Below, piece by piece: positions 18,228 through 26,347 of a stretch of 64,000 bases of DNA; positions within the stretch are counted from its first letter, which is position 1; every line of letters starts with the position of its first letter. Both the position numbers and the translations under genes were made by a program. Origin of the DNA: Pseudomonas pohangensis (GTDB lineage: Bacteria > Pseudomonadota > Gammaproteobacteria > Pseudomonadales > Pseudomonadaceae); the NCBI RefSeq assembly GCF_900105995.1, contig NZ_LT629785.1, positions 310,001 through 374,000 on the forward strand, written 5' to 3'. Under the pieces are notes generated by a model. The model made no database searches. It was not told where the DNA came from and saw only the letters and a list, made by a program, of their open reading frames with translations.

Positions 18228-18746
18228 ATGCTCGCGCATCGATGGTTGAAACCCTGTGCTCCGCTATTGCTGGTGCTGCTCACCGGCCTGTTGCCGTTGC
18301 CGGCGCTGGCCGCACCGGCCAAGGTGTTTGGCTGGATCGAGGAAGCCTTGCTGGAACCGGGGCAGATCCCGCTGAAGATCAAACTGGATACCGGCGCCCT
18401 CACCTCATCGATGGATGCGCAGAACCTGCAGCCGTTCAAGCGCAACGGCGAGAAGTGGCTGCGTTTTACCGTCGAGTTTGAAAATGCCAGAACCGGCCAG
18501 TTGCAAAGCCAGGTATTTGAACGGCGGGTCGAGCGCAGCGTGAAGGTGCGCGGCGCTGGTGGTAGCGATCACCGGCCGGTGGTCAGCCTGCAGCTGTGCA
18601 TCGGCCAGCAGTTGTACGACGAACAGTTCACCCTGAATAACCGCAGCAAGATGAATTATCCGGTGCTGCTTGGTCGGCGCACGCTGGAAAAGCTCGGCCT
18701 GATCGATGTCTCGCGCACCTTCCTGCAACCGCCGAAATGTTCCTGA
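18228..18746 (+). CDS. Retropepsin-like 'ATP-dependent zinc protease' family protein (PF05618)
   Basis: This 172-residue protein starts with a signal peptide (about residues 1-28, LLVLLTGLLPLPALA) and is therefore exported. The mature part begins KVFGWIEEALLEPG and holds the aspartic-protease-like motif KLDTGALTSS (D-T-G-A) near residues 50-59, plus PVLLGRRTL close to the end. Despite the family name, the fold is retropepsin-like and no zinc site or ATPase is evident. Its substrate is unknown. It lies 36 bases after the phosphoethanolamine transferase gene, suggesting one transcript. Confidence 0.85.
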   Translation: MLAHRWLKPCAPLLLVLLTGLLPLPALAAPAKVFGWIEEALLEPGQIPLKIKLDTGALTSSMDAQNLQPFKRNGEKWLRFTVEFENARTGQLQSQVFERRVERSVKVRGAGGSDHRPVVSLQLCIGQQLYDEQFTLNNRSKMNYPVLLGRRTLEKLGLIDVSRTFLQPPKCS

Positions 18747-18762
18747 AACCGGAGTAACGTTC

Positions 18763-19545
18763 ATGTCCGTTGCAGCCACGCAAAACTCCCGCACCATGCT
18801 GAACAAGGTGCCGGCAGTCACCCTGGTGTTCTGGATCATCAAGATTCTCTCGACCACCGTCGGCGAGACCGGCGCCGATCTGCTGATCTTCAAGCTGCAC
18901 TGGGGGCTGGCGCTGACCTCGCTGGTGATGCTGCTGCCGTTGCTGCTCATCGTCATTCTGCAACTGCGCGCAACCCGTTATGTGCCGTGGATCTACTGGT
19001 CGACGGTGGTGATGATCAGCATCGTCGGCACCCTGATTACCGACAATCTGGTGGATAACCTCGGGGTGTCACTGGAAGCCACCAGCATTGCCTTCAGCGT
19101 GCTGCTGGTCCTGACCTTCGGTATATGGCATGCCCAGGAACAGACCCTGTCGATCAACAGCATCGATACGCCCAAGCGCGAGCGCTTTTACTGGCTGGCA
19201 ATTCTTTTCACCTTCGCCCTCGGCACCGCTGCGGGCGACCTGGTGGGGGAGAGCATGAAGCTGGGCTATGGCGTCTCGGCGCTGATCTTTGCCGGGCTGA
19301 TCGCGCTGGTGGCCATTGCCCATTACGTGTTCAAACTGGGCGTGGTCACTGCCTTCTGGGTGATCTATGTGCTGACCCGGCCGTTCGGTGCCTCCTGCGG
19401 CGACTGGTTGTCGAAGTCGGTGGCCAAAGGCGGCATGGGCTTTGGCACGCTCGGCACCAGTGAAATATTTCTGGTGATCATAGTGGCGCTGGTGGTTTAC
19501 CTGACCCTGCAGGACAGACGTCAACTGGCGGCAGCCGCCCGCTGA
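18763..19545 (+). CDS. DUF347/COG4705 integral membrane protein
   Basis: The start MSVAATQNSRTML, 16 bases after the previous stop and preceded by GGAGTAA, gives 260 residues. The protein is almost entirely membrane-embedded and carries the repeated DUF347 signature: KILSTTVGETGADLL, FALGTAAGDLVGES and PFGASCGDWLSKS, each with a small-residue run and an acidic residue inside a hydrophobic helix. Proteins of this family are called 'membrane-anchored' without known function. The gene ends the row that begins with the EptA-like gene. Confidence 0.85.
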   Translation: MSVAATQNSRTMLNKVPAVTLVFWIIKILSTTVGETGADLLIFKLHWGLALTSLVMLLPLLLIVILQLRATRYVPWIYWSTVVMISIVGTLITDNLVDNLGVSLEATSIAFSVLLVLTFGIWHAQEQTLSINSIDTPKRERFYWLAILFTFALGTAAGDLVGESMKLGYGVSALIFAGLIALVAIAHYVFKLGVVTAFWVIYVLTRPFGASCGDWLSKSVAKGGMGFGTLGTSEIFLVIIVALVVYLTLQDRRQLAAAAR

Positions 19546-19568
19546 TTCGCGCCAGCCAATCGCCGGCT

Positions 19569-20441
19569 TCAGGCTTTCAGCAACAGGATGCGGCGTGCCC
19601 CGTTGAGCACCAGCAGCCCGACAACGCTGCCGATCAGCAGGTCCGGCCAGGCTGAGCCGGTAACGGCGACCAGCGCGCCAGCGGCAATGACGCCAAGATT
19701 GGCCAGCACATCATTGGCAGAAAATATCCAGCTGGCGCGCATGTGCACACCCGCCTCGCGCTGGCCGTATATCAGGTACAGGCAGGTTACGTTAGCGAGT
19801 AATGCCAGTATCCCCATGCCCATCATCAACGCGGATACCGGCTCGCTGCCATAGACGAAACGCCGGGCCACTTCCGCCAGGGCGGTCAGGGCCAGCAGCA
19901 GTTGTACGCCACCGGCCAGACGCGCCGCGCCGAGCTGACTGGCGGCTGCCCGGCCAACGGCAAACAGCGCGACGCCATACACCGCGGCATCGGCAAACAT
20001 GTCGAGGGAGTCGGCGATCAGACCGGTGGATTGCGCCAGCAGGCCAGTGCCCAGCTCCACCATGAACATCAGCGCGTTGATCGTCAGCAACCAGTGCAAC
20101 ACCCGGCGTTGCTGCTGCGTGTCAGGCGCTGCGGCGCTGTGCTCGACAGCAACATCGGTGCTGAGCAGTTCTGCGCCCAGTTGCAACGCGGCGATCTTGT
20201 CGGCCAGCGGCGTAATGTCGGTGTTGTGCAGCACCTGCAACCGGCGCCCGGGCAGGTCGAAGTTCAAGGCCACGACACCGGGCAGTGGCTCAAGGGCCAT
20301 GCGGATCAGACGCTCTTCGGCAGCGCAGTCCATATGCTTTACCCTGAACAGACTGACCTGGGTTGCCCGTGTGTCCGCTGCAGGCGGCTCTGGCATCTGT
20401 GTGCCCGCCGACTTGCAGTCGCAGCTGCTGCACTCACCCAT
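19569..20441 (-). CDS. Cation diffusion facilitator with N-terminal metal-binding-like domain
   Basis: The start MGECSSCDCKSAG with a good AGGAG site gives 290 residues. Residues 1-10 hold a Cys cluster; then follows a ferredoxin-like HMA domain whose motif reads HMDCAAEE, so the second Cys of MxCxxC is replaced by acidic residues. The C-terminal half has six transmembrane segments with LIADSLDMFADAAVYG (helix 2) and SANDVLAN (helix 5), the CDF metal site in the variant form. It probably exports a divalent metal ion. It diverges from arsR, from which it may be controlled. Confidence 0.85.
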   Translation of the reverse strand: MGECSSCDCKSAGTQMPEPPAADTRATQVSLFRVKHMDCAAEERLIRMALEPLPGVVALNFDLPGRRLQVLHNTDITPLADKIAALQLGAELLSTDVAVEHSAAAPDTQQQRRVLHWLLTINALMFMVELGTGLLAQSTGLIADSLDMFADAAVYGVALFAVGRAAASQLGAARLAGGVQLLLALTALAEVARRFVYGSEPVSALMMGMGILALLANVTCLYLIYGQREAGVHMRASWIFSANDVLANLGVIAAGALVAVTGSAWPDLLIGSVVGLLVLNGARRILLLKA

Positions 20442-20525
20442 GCTGACTCCTGTTGTGATTGGCGTGGCGGAAAGGCCCTCGGCATTCTGTGGTTTTTTTG
20501 CTCGCGGCGCATTATGCATGTCAAT

Positions 20526-20541
20526 ATATGGATGTTCATAT
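20526..20541. promoter_or_regulatory. Putative ArsR operator between the CDF gene and arsR
   Basis: The inverted repeat ATATG-GATGTT-CATAT lies 31 bases before the arsR ATG in an AT-rich patch. ArsR/SmtB repressors bind such imperfect dyads, and its location between two divergent genes would allow control of both. The assignment rests on symmetry and position only. Confidence 0.5.
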
Positions 20542-20572
20542 GTTTGTAATCTGAAGTCTGTAGGCTGCCCCC

Positions 20573-20917
20573 ATGACACCGACTGATCTGTTCAAGGCAC
20601 TGGCCGATGAAACCCGTACGCGCATCACGCTGCTGATTGCCGCTGAGGGCGAGTTGTGCGTGTGCGAGCTGACCTGCGCACTGGCGGCAAGCCAGCCGAA
20701 GATTTCCCGCCATCTGGCTCTGCTGCGCAGTAGCGGCTTGCTGGCTGATCGACGGCAGGGACAGTGGATCTTTTACCGCCTGCATCCGGATCTGCCGGAG
20801 TGGGCGCTGCAAATGATCCTGGCTATCGAACAGGCCAACCGAGGCTGGTTGCAGGCGGATGTCGAGCGTCTTTGCTGTATGGGCGAGCGCCCCGAGCGGC
20901 AGGCGAGTTGCTGTTGA
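20573..20917 (+). CDS. arsR: ArsR-family arsenic-responsive repressor
   Basis: This 114-residue winged-helix repressor has the classical start [18 protein letters not shown] and the recognition region [18 protein letters not shown]. The inducer-binding segment ELCVCELTC places Cys at 29, 31 and 35; the E. coli R773-type motif has CVCDLC, so the third Cys is displaced by one position here. A further Cys pair ends the protein. It presumably represses arsR-GAPDH-arsJ and releases DNA upon arsenite. The next gene begins 19 bases after its stop. Confidence 0.93.
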   Translation: MTPTDLFKALADETRTRITLLIAAEGELCVCELTCALAASQPKISRHLALLRSSGLLADRRQGQWIFYRLHPDLPEWALQMILAIEQANRGWLQADVERLCCMGERPERQASCC

Positions 20918-20936
20918 ACTGTATGAGGGAATACAC

Positions 20937-21941
20937 ATGACGATCAAAGTAGGTATCAACGGCTTCGGCCGCATCGGTCGCCTGGCGCTGCGTGCGGCCT
21001 GGGCCTGGCCAGAATTCGAATTCGTGCAGATCAATGATCCGGCGGGGGATGCGGCGACCCATGCGCACCTGCTGAACTTCGATTCGGTGCACGGACGCTG
21101 GCAGTTCGAGGCCGGCAGCGCAGGGGACGAGATTATCATCGACGGCAAGCGCATCAAGGTGACGGCCAACAAGGCGATTGCCGACAGCGACTGGTCGGGC
21201 TGTGATCTGGTGATCGAGGCCAGCGGCAAGATGAAGACGGTAGCGGTGCTGCAGGGCTACCTGGAGCAGGGCGTCAAACGTGTGGTGGTGAGTGCGCCGG
21301 TAAAAGAGGCGGGCGCGTTGAATGTGGTGCTGGGAGTCAACCAGCAGCTGTTCGACCCGGCGGTGCACCGTATCGTCACTGCCGCCTCCTGCACCACCAA
21401 CTGTCTGGCACCGGTGGTCAAGGTGATCCACGAGAGCCTGGGCATCCGCCACGGCTCGATGACCACCATTCACGACCTGACCAATACCCAGAGCATCCTC
21501 GACCAGCCGCACAAGGATCTGCGCCGTGCGCGTGCTTCCGGTATGAGCCTGATTCCCACCAGTACCGGCTCGGCGACGGCGATTGCCGAGATATTTCCCG
21601 AATTGCGCGGCAAGCTCAACGGCCATGCGGTACGCGTGCCGCTGGCCAATGCCTCGCTGACCGACTGCGTGTTCGAGGTAGAGCGGGCAACTACCGTGGA
21701 AGAGGTCAATGCGCTGCTCAAGGCGGCGGCAGCCGGGCCGCTCAAGGACATTCTCGGTTACGAGGAACGGCCGCTGGTATCGATCGATTACCGCACCGAC
21801 CCGCGTTCGTCGATTGTCGATGCGCTGTCGACCATGGTGGTCAACGGCACCCAGGTGAAGATCTACGCCTGGTACGACAACGAATGGGGCTACGCCAATC
21901 GCACCGTCGAGCTGGCACGGCTGGTCGGTCTGGCCGGCTAA
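20937..21941 (+). CDS. ArsJ-associated glyceraldehyde-3-phosphate dehydrogenase
   Basis: The start [15 protein letters not shown] gives 334 residues of a type I GAPDH with the NAD site GFGRIG near the N-terminus and the catalytic Cys152 in SCTTNC. Between arsR and arsJ this enzyme is known to use arsenate in place of phosphate, making the unstable 1-arseno-3-phosphoglycerate that ArsJ exports. Upstream frame extension overlaps arsR and is ignored. A central glycolytic role is less likely given its place, but cannot be excluded from sequence. Confidence 0.93.
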   Translation: MTIKVGINGFGRIGRLALRAAWAWPEFEFVQINDPAGDAATHAHLLNFDSVHGRWQFEAGSAGDEIIIDGKRIKVTANKAIADSDWSGCDLVIEASGKMKTVAVLQGYLEQGVKRVVVSAPVKEAGALNVVLGVNQQLFDPAVHRIVTAASCTTNCLAPVVKVIHESLGIRHGSMTTIHDLTNTQSILDQPHKDLRRARASGMSLIPTSTGSATAIAEIFPELRGKLNGHAVRVPLANASLTDCVFEVERATTVEEVNALLKAAAAGPLKDILGYEERPLVSIDYRTDPRSSIVDALSTMVVNGTQVKIYAWYDNEWGYANRTVELARLVGLAG

Positions 21942-21948
21942 CCAAGGT

Positions 21949-22008
21949 GTAGGGTGGGCTTCAGCCCACCGCTTGCATTCCCCGGTGGTGGGCTGAAGCC
22001 CACCCTAC
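21949..22008. repeat. Palindromic repeat GTAGGGTGGGCTT..., copy 2 (before arsJ)
   Basis: Arms GTAGGGTGGGCTTCAGCCCACC and GGTGGGCTGAAGCCCACCCTAC are reverse complements. The element fills nearly the whole gap between the GAPDH gene and arsJ, so the arsJ ribosome site lies just beyond it. Same family as 5539-5601 and 23246-23312. Confidence 0.9.
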
Positions 22009-22031
22009 GATTTTGCACTCTGGATACGCCA

Positions 22032-23249
22032 ATGCACGCTCTTTCCCGTCTGTCACCGGAAGTCCGCCAGTACCTGATAGTCACCGGCAACTACTGGGCC
22101 TTCACCCTCACCGACGGCGCGTTGCGCATGCTGGTGGTGCTGCATTTCCACGCTCTGGGTTATTCGCCGCTGCAGATTGCCGCGCTGTTCCTGTTCTATG
22201 AAATCTTCGGCGTAGTGACCAACCTGTTCGGCGGCTATCTGGGTGCGCGGCTGGGACTCAATCGCACCATGAATATCGGCCTTGGCCTGCAGGTGGCAGC
22301 GCTGTTGATGCTGACGGTGCCGACGGCCTGGCTCAGCGTAGCCTGGGTGATGGCGGCGCAGGCGCTGTCGGGGGTGGCCAAGGACCTGAACAAGATGAGC
22401 GCGAAAAGCTCGATCAAGTTGCTGGTGCCGGACAGCCAGCAAGGCACCCTGTACCGGTGGGTGGCGATCCTTACCGGTTCGAAAAACGCGCTGAAGGGCG
22501 TGGGCTTCTTTCTCGGTGCCGGGCTGCTGGCGCTACTCGGCTTCAGCCATGCACTGCTGGCGATGGCCGGCGTACTGGCGCTGGTCTGGATCGCCAGCTT
22601 GCTGTTGCTGAAACAGGATCTGGGCAAGGCCAGCGCCAAGCCGAAATTTCGCGAGATCCTCTCCAAAAGCAGGGCGATCAACAGCCTTTCGGCAGCGCGG
22701 CTGTTCCTGTTCGGTGCCCGTGATGTCTGGTTTGTGGTGGCGTTGCCGGTGTATCTGAGCGGGGTACTGGGCTGGGATTTCTGGCAGGTCGGCGGCTTCC
22801 TTGCCCTCTGGGTGATCGGCTACGGTGCTGTGCAGTCGTTCGCCCCAGGGCTCACCGGGAAGTCGCGCGGCCAGGTACCGGATGGGCGTGATGCGTTTAT
22901 CTGGGCCTTGCTGCTGGCCGGGCTGCCGGCAGCCATTGCGCTGGGGCTGGACAGCGGATGGTCGGCGCAGTGGGTACTGGTGGGCGGGTTGCTGGTGTTT
23001 GGTGCGGTGTTTGCCGTGAACTCGTCGCTGCACAGCTACCTGATTGTCAGCTATGCCAAGGAGGACGGGGTGTCGCTGGATGTCGGCTTCTATTACATGT
23101 CCAACGCCCTTGGCCGGCTGCTGGGTACCCTGCTGTCCGGCTGGGTGTATCAGACCTATGGCCTGCAAGCGTGTCTGTGGATTTCAGCATTGTTCGTACT
23201 ACTGGCAGCCGTGATCTCATTGGCCCTGCCCAGGCACGCACCCGCGTAG
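22032..23249 (+). CDS. arsJ: Organoarsenical efflux MFS transporter ArsJ
   Basis: ArsJ is a major-facilitator permease that exports 1-arseno-3-phosphoglycerate; outside the cell it breaks down to arsenate, so the pair with GAPDH confers arsenate resistance. The 405-residue product begins MHALSRLSPEVRQYL and shows NYWAFTLTDGALRMLVVLHF, FLFYEIFGVVTNLFGGYLGARLGL and DLNKMSAKSSIK, all conserved in ArsJ, with 12 hydrophobic segments. The stop codon TAG is the TAG of the palindromic repeat that starts at 23246. Confidence 0.94.
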   Translation: MHALSRLSPEVRQYLIVTGNYWAFTLTDGALRMLVVLHFHALGYSPLQIAALFLFYEIFGVVTNLFGGYLGARLGLNRTMNIGLGLQVAALLMLTVPTAWLSVAWVMAAQALSGVAKDLNKMSAKSSIKLLVPDSQQGTLYRWVAILTGSKNALKGVGFFLGAGLLALLGFSHALLAMAGVLALVWIASLLLLKQDLGKASAKPKFREILSKSRAINSLSAARLFLFGARDVWFVVALPVYLSGVLGWDFWQVGGFLALWVIGYGAVQSFAPGLTGKSRGQVPDGRDAFIWALLLAGLPAAIALGLDSGWSAQWVLVGGLLVFGAVFAVNSSLHSYLIVSYAKEDGVSLDVGFYYMSNALGRLLGTLLSGWVYQTYGLQACLWISALFVLLAAVISLALPRHAPA

Positions 23250-23312
23250 GGTGGGCTTCAGCCCACCGGCGGGCAGTCGGGACAGGTAGTGGTGGGCTGA
23301 AGCCCACCCTAC
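23246..23312. repeat. Palindromic repeat GTAGGGTGGGCTT..., copy 3 (provides arsJ stop)
   Basis: Same arms as the copies at 5539 and 21949. The bases TAG at 23247-23249 inside the left arm terminate arsJ, so the element was inserted at or into the end of the gene. The palindrome could also serve as a transcript end between arsJ and the convergent gene at 23323. Confidence 0.9.
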
Positions 23313-23322
23313 GGAGCCAGCC

Positions 23323-25185
23323 TCAGTAGTAATACCACTTGAGTTCCAGCATCACCTCGTTGACCGGGCTGCTCTGCTGGGCAAACTCGCGGGAGGCGGA
23401 CAGGCGCAAGCCGAGGTCGCGATTGATCTCCCACTGCTGATTGAGTGACAGGCTGCGCCTTACCTCGCCATTGAGGAAGTAGTCGCCGCTGCCTTCCAGG
23501 GTCAGGTTGCCCAGCGGGTTGCGCCACAGCAGGCCGCTGTTGAAGCCAGCGGCAGGCGCCACGAAAGGTGCGAACTCATGATTGTGTTCGACCCGGGTCG
23601 TGGCCAGGGCAAACACCAGTGCGTCATCGCTAATCGCCCAACTGCCGCCACCGCCGCCATTGACCTGGCTGACCAGGACGTCGTTCTGGTTCTTGCCCAG
23701 CACGCGCTGGAAACCACCGTTGACCTGCCACGACCAGGGCTTGATCAGCTCGTTGCGTGGAGTCAGCGAGCGAATGGTGGCGATGTCCAGTTGCTGCAGC
23801 TTCCAGTCATTGCCCTGGTACTGGCGCACCTTGAGCTGGGCGATCTCGATCTGCGCGCCGAGCGGGAAACCGGCCAGGTTGTCATTCAGGTCGTGGTAGG
23901 CCATGCGCAGGCCGTACTCGGCGTAAGCGTCATGCACGCGGCTGCCGGCACCCAGTTGCCAGGTACGCGAGGGGTGGCCTTCTTCCGGCAATTCCGGGCG
24001 GGGGATGTCCAGCGGCTCGGGCGGGTTCTGGTTGATCGCGCGCAGCATCGCGTAGCTGCGCTCGGCCACCTGGTCATCGCGGTCCTGGTTTTCCGAGTTG
24101 TAGCGCACCAGGCGGAACGCGGCGTCCTGCACCTGCGCCTTGCGCGCATCGGGCAGGGCTTGCATGGCCGGCGCATCCAGTTGCATTTCACCGGTGCTCA
24201 GGTGCAGCACCAGCAGCTGCTCCTCGATCGTCAGCGGCTCGGCCCGCGCCAGCAGTTCGCGCTCACGGGAGGGGCGAAACACCACGCCTTCGGTCATGCC
24301 CGCCTGCTTGATTACGCGCACGGTATCGGTGGGTATGGCGGTGATCTGGAACGGGTCGGTGAGCTCTGTGCCCGGACGCGCCACCTCGAGCAGTTCGAGC
24401 AGGCGGTAGGAGCAGTTCTCGTCGAAAAAGTAGTAGTCGAACTTGACCTGGCGCAGCTCCCAGACATGCTCGACCATGCGTCCGGTTTCTTCCGGTGTCA
24501 GGTTCAGCGGGTACTCCCACAGGTCGCGGTTTTCCAGACGGCTGTACTCTTTCATCTTGTCGCGATAAGGCATCAGCGCGAACACGCCGGGATAGCCGCC
24601 CATCAGCCCGCGCCAGGCATACAGCATGCTGTTGTCATCGCCTTCGATGAAGGCGCCAAAGTTCAGCGCATAGCTGAGCATGGCGGTGTTGTTGCTGCCG
24701 GCATCGGCCTGATCAATGCGCAACAGGGTGTGGCCGAACATCGACGACGGGCTGCCCAGGTACGCGGCGGGGTAGATCAGCACCACGCTGTGCGGGTTGA
24801 TGTCGGCGTACCAGACGTGAAATTCGTTGCAGGCCGGAGTCGGCAGATCCTTCAGTTGCAGTTGTTCGCGCAGCCAGCGCGTACGTGCCGGATATTTGCA
24901 CTGGGCATGCTGGTCGCCAAGGTTGTCCGGGGACTGGATGGCAATCAGCGTGGCTTGCAGTTCGGCGGCCGGGTCGCTCGGGCCGGTTGCGGCGAGAAAG
25001 AACGACGGGTCGTCCACATAGCTGCGCCAGCCACCGAACTTTCCGGTTTCGTAGTGACCGAGGCTGATCCAGTAGGGGTCGCTGGCCAGTTGTTGCAGTT
25101 GCGCGTCGGCTGGCGTTGCGCTGGCATGAAGCGGCAGGCTCAGGCACAGGCAAAGCGCCAGTCCGGCAGGAAGGCGTTTGAGCAT
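23323..25185 (-). CDS. DUF4105 / Lnb-N-like periplasmic domain protein with C-terminal outer-membrane barrel
   Basis: The 620-residue product has a signal peptide (cut near HASATPAD). Residues 25-130 form an N-terminal module, about 130-320 the DUF4105 domain with PSSMFGHTLLRID, LSYALNFGAF and FFDENCSYRLLELLEVA, the same fold as the N-terminal domain of lipoprotein N-acyltransferase Lnb. From about residue 420 alternating beta-strand sequence (WQLGAGSRVHD..., WSWQVNGGFQRVLGK) runs to a terminal KWYYY, the aromatic end typical of outer-membrane barrels. Cys and His of the middle domain suggest catalysis, but no function is established for this form. Confidence 0.8.
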   Translation of the reverse strand: MLKRLPAGLALCLCLSLPLHASATPADAQLQQLASDPYWISLGHYETGKFGGWRSYVDDPSFFLAATGPSDPAAELQATLIAIQSPDNLGDQHAQCKYPARTRWLREQLQLKDLPTPACNEFHVWYADINPHSVVLIYPAAYLGSPSSMFGHTLLRIDQADAGSNNTAMLSYALNFGAFIEGDDNSMLYAWRGLMGGYPGVFALMPYRDKMKEYSRLENRDLWEYPLNLTPEETGRMVEHVWELRQVKFDYYFFDENCSYRLLELLEVARPGTELTDPFQITAIPTDTVRVIKQAGMTEGVVFRPSRERELLARAEPLTIEEQLLVLHLSTGEMQLDAPAMQALPDARKAQVQDAAFRLVRYNSENQDRDDQVAERSYAMLRAINQNPPEPLDIPRPELPEEGHPSRTWQLGAGSRVHDAYAEYGLRMAYHDLNDNLAGFPLGAQIEIAQLKVRQYQGNDWKLQQLDIATIRSLTPRNELIKPWSWQVNGGFQRVLGKNQNDVLVSQVNGGGGGSWAISDDALVFALATTRVEHNHEFAPFVAPAAGFNSGLLWRNPLGNLTLEGSGDYFLNGEVRRSLSLNQQWEINRDLGLRLSASREFAQQSSPVNEVMLELKWYYY

Positions 25186-25212
25186 GAAAATCGCTTATGG
25201 TTTTTCAGAAGA

Positions 25213-25234
25213 GACCCGCCCGGTCGGGCGGGTC
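25213..25234 (-). terminator. Hairpin after the DUF3015 gene
   Basis: GACCCGCCC and GGGCGGGTC pair across GGTC; on the minus strand TCTTCTGAAAAA follows, a weak U-tract. It separates the DUF3015 gene from the downstream DUF4105 gene. Confidence 0.6.
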
Positions 25235-25255
25235 GCAGCAGATCAGAACAGCAGA

Positions 25256-25744
25256 TCAGACCGGATTGGAGTATTTGGCCAGTTGCGGATCCTGCTTGAG
25301 AACAGCCAGTGTGGCCGAGTAGACCTCCACAGAGGTGGTATCGGAGGAGCTGAAGATTTCGCTGAAGTGCTGCTGGGTAACAGAAGCGAAGTGTGCACGG
25401 TCTTCCGGTGCAACACCCAGAACCACCGCGTAAGTGGTCAGGGCTTCACCATCGCCACGGGCCATGTCTTCGGACAGCTCATCCATCATGCCGTTAAGGG
25501 CAATCATCGGCTTGCCACCGTAGGTCAGGGTGCCGTTGGTAGAGCAGCCATTGGTACCCGAGGTCATGCCGAAAGTGGCGTTACCCGAGGTGCCGTTGGT
25601 GGTGGAAGCGAGGAAGTGGGCAACGCCGCCGCGCTGGCCCTTGAACAGCATGTTGCCCCAACCGCAGTTCGGGCCACCTGGCGCTTCAGCGAAGGCGTTG
25701 ATGGAAACAGCGGCGAGCAGGGTACCTAGCAGAATCCTTTTCAT
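25256..25744 (-). CDS. DUF3015 family periplasmic protein
   Basis: The product (162 residues) has a clear signal peptide cut after INAFA. The mature part opens with GGPNCGWGNMLFKGQRG and contains a Cys pair (NCGW, NGCST), a Gly/Ser/Thr-rich strand region and a helical C-terminal half, as in other Pseudomonas DUF3015 proteins. The function of the family is unknown. A good AGAGAGATTACCC leader precedes the ATG, and the gene ends at a hairpin, so it appears to be expressed alone. Confidence 0.88.
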   Translation of the reverse strand: MKRILLGTLLAAVSINAFAEAPGGPNCGWGNMLFKGQRGGVAHFLASTTNGTSGNATFGMTSGTNGCSTNGTLTYGGKPMIALNGMMDELSEDMARGDGEALTTYAVVLGVAPEDRAHFASVTQQHFSEIFSSSDTTSVEVYSATLAVLKQDPQLAKYSNPV

Positions 25745-25936
25745 GGGTAATCTCTCTTCTGTAAATTCGGGGGTAAAGCGCAGACATCTTGCTTGCGCTG
25801 CCTACAGCATTTTCGCTATGGGCTGTAGTGTCAAGGCGAAAGCGCGCGGAAAGTGCAATCTTGTGGCAATTGATGCAGGTCACTACGGCTTTTGCGGGCT
25901 TGTCCACACTGTAGGTTGTCCCCAAGGAGAAAGCCC

Positions 25937-26251
25937 ATGAGCACCTTCGATCCTGCTGTTGCACTGGAAAAGCTGTCTGTCGAATACCGTGGCCGCATCG
26001 AGGCGCTGCGTCAGGATCTCGCTCGCAGCCATTCGGCGGATTCAGCCGAGCAGGCGCTGGAGCGCGAGAACGATGAAGTACTGGAGGCGCTGCTTGGCGA
26101 GTCTCAGGCCGCCTTGCGCAAAGTGGAAAAAGCCCGTGAGCGGCTCAGCGAAGGTGCTTACGGCTACTGTGCCAAATGTGGCGAAGCCATCGGCAGCCAA
26201 CGGCTGGCCGTGATGCCGATGGCCGAGTGCTGTGTGCAATGCGCTGACTGA
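25937..26251 (+). CDS. DksA/TraR-type zinc-finger protein
   Basis: The start MSTFDPAVALEKL, behind AAGGAG, gives 104 residues. An N-terminal coiled-coil region (about residues 10-70) is followed by the C4 zinc finger YGYCAKCGEAIG...ECCVQCAD. It is shorter than DksA and lacks the conserved DxxDxA tip, so it may bind RNA polymerase without acting like DksA. The orthologous place in PAO1 (PA4577) holds a similar gene next to the Lon-like protease. Confidence 0.85.
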   Translation: MSTFDPAVALEKLSVEYRGRIEALRQDLARSHSADSAEQALERENDEVLEALLGESQAALRKVEKARERLSEGAYGYCAKCGEAIGSQRLAVMPMAECCVQCAD

Positions 26252-26347
26252 CTCCGGCATGGATCCAGCCTTGCCAGTGACGGCAAGGCGGCAGCAGAAT
26301 GCGGACATACCTCTGGTCTCGTGCCGTCCGCCACGCAAGGATTCACC

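Noticed and set aside
21949..23312. arsJ plus flanking palindromes as a composite transposon
   Set aside because: No transposase, no target duplication visible and the elements are self-palindromic like REP sequences; kept only as a note on bracketing.
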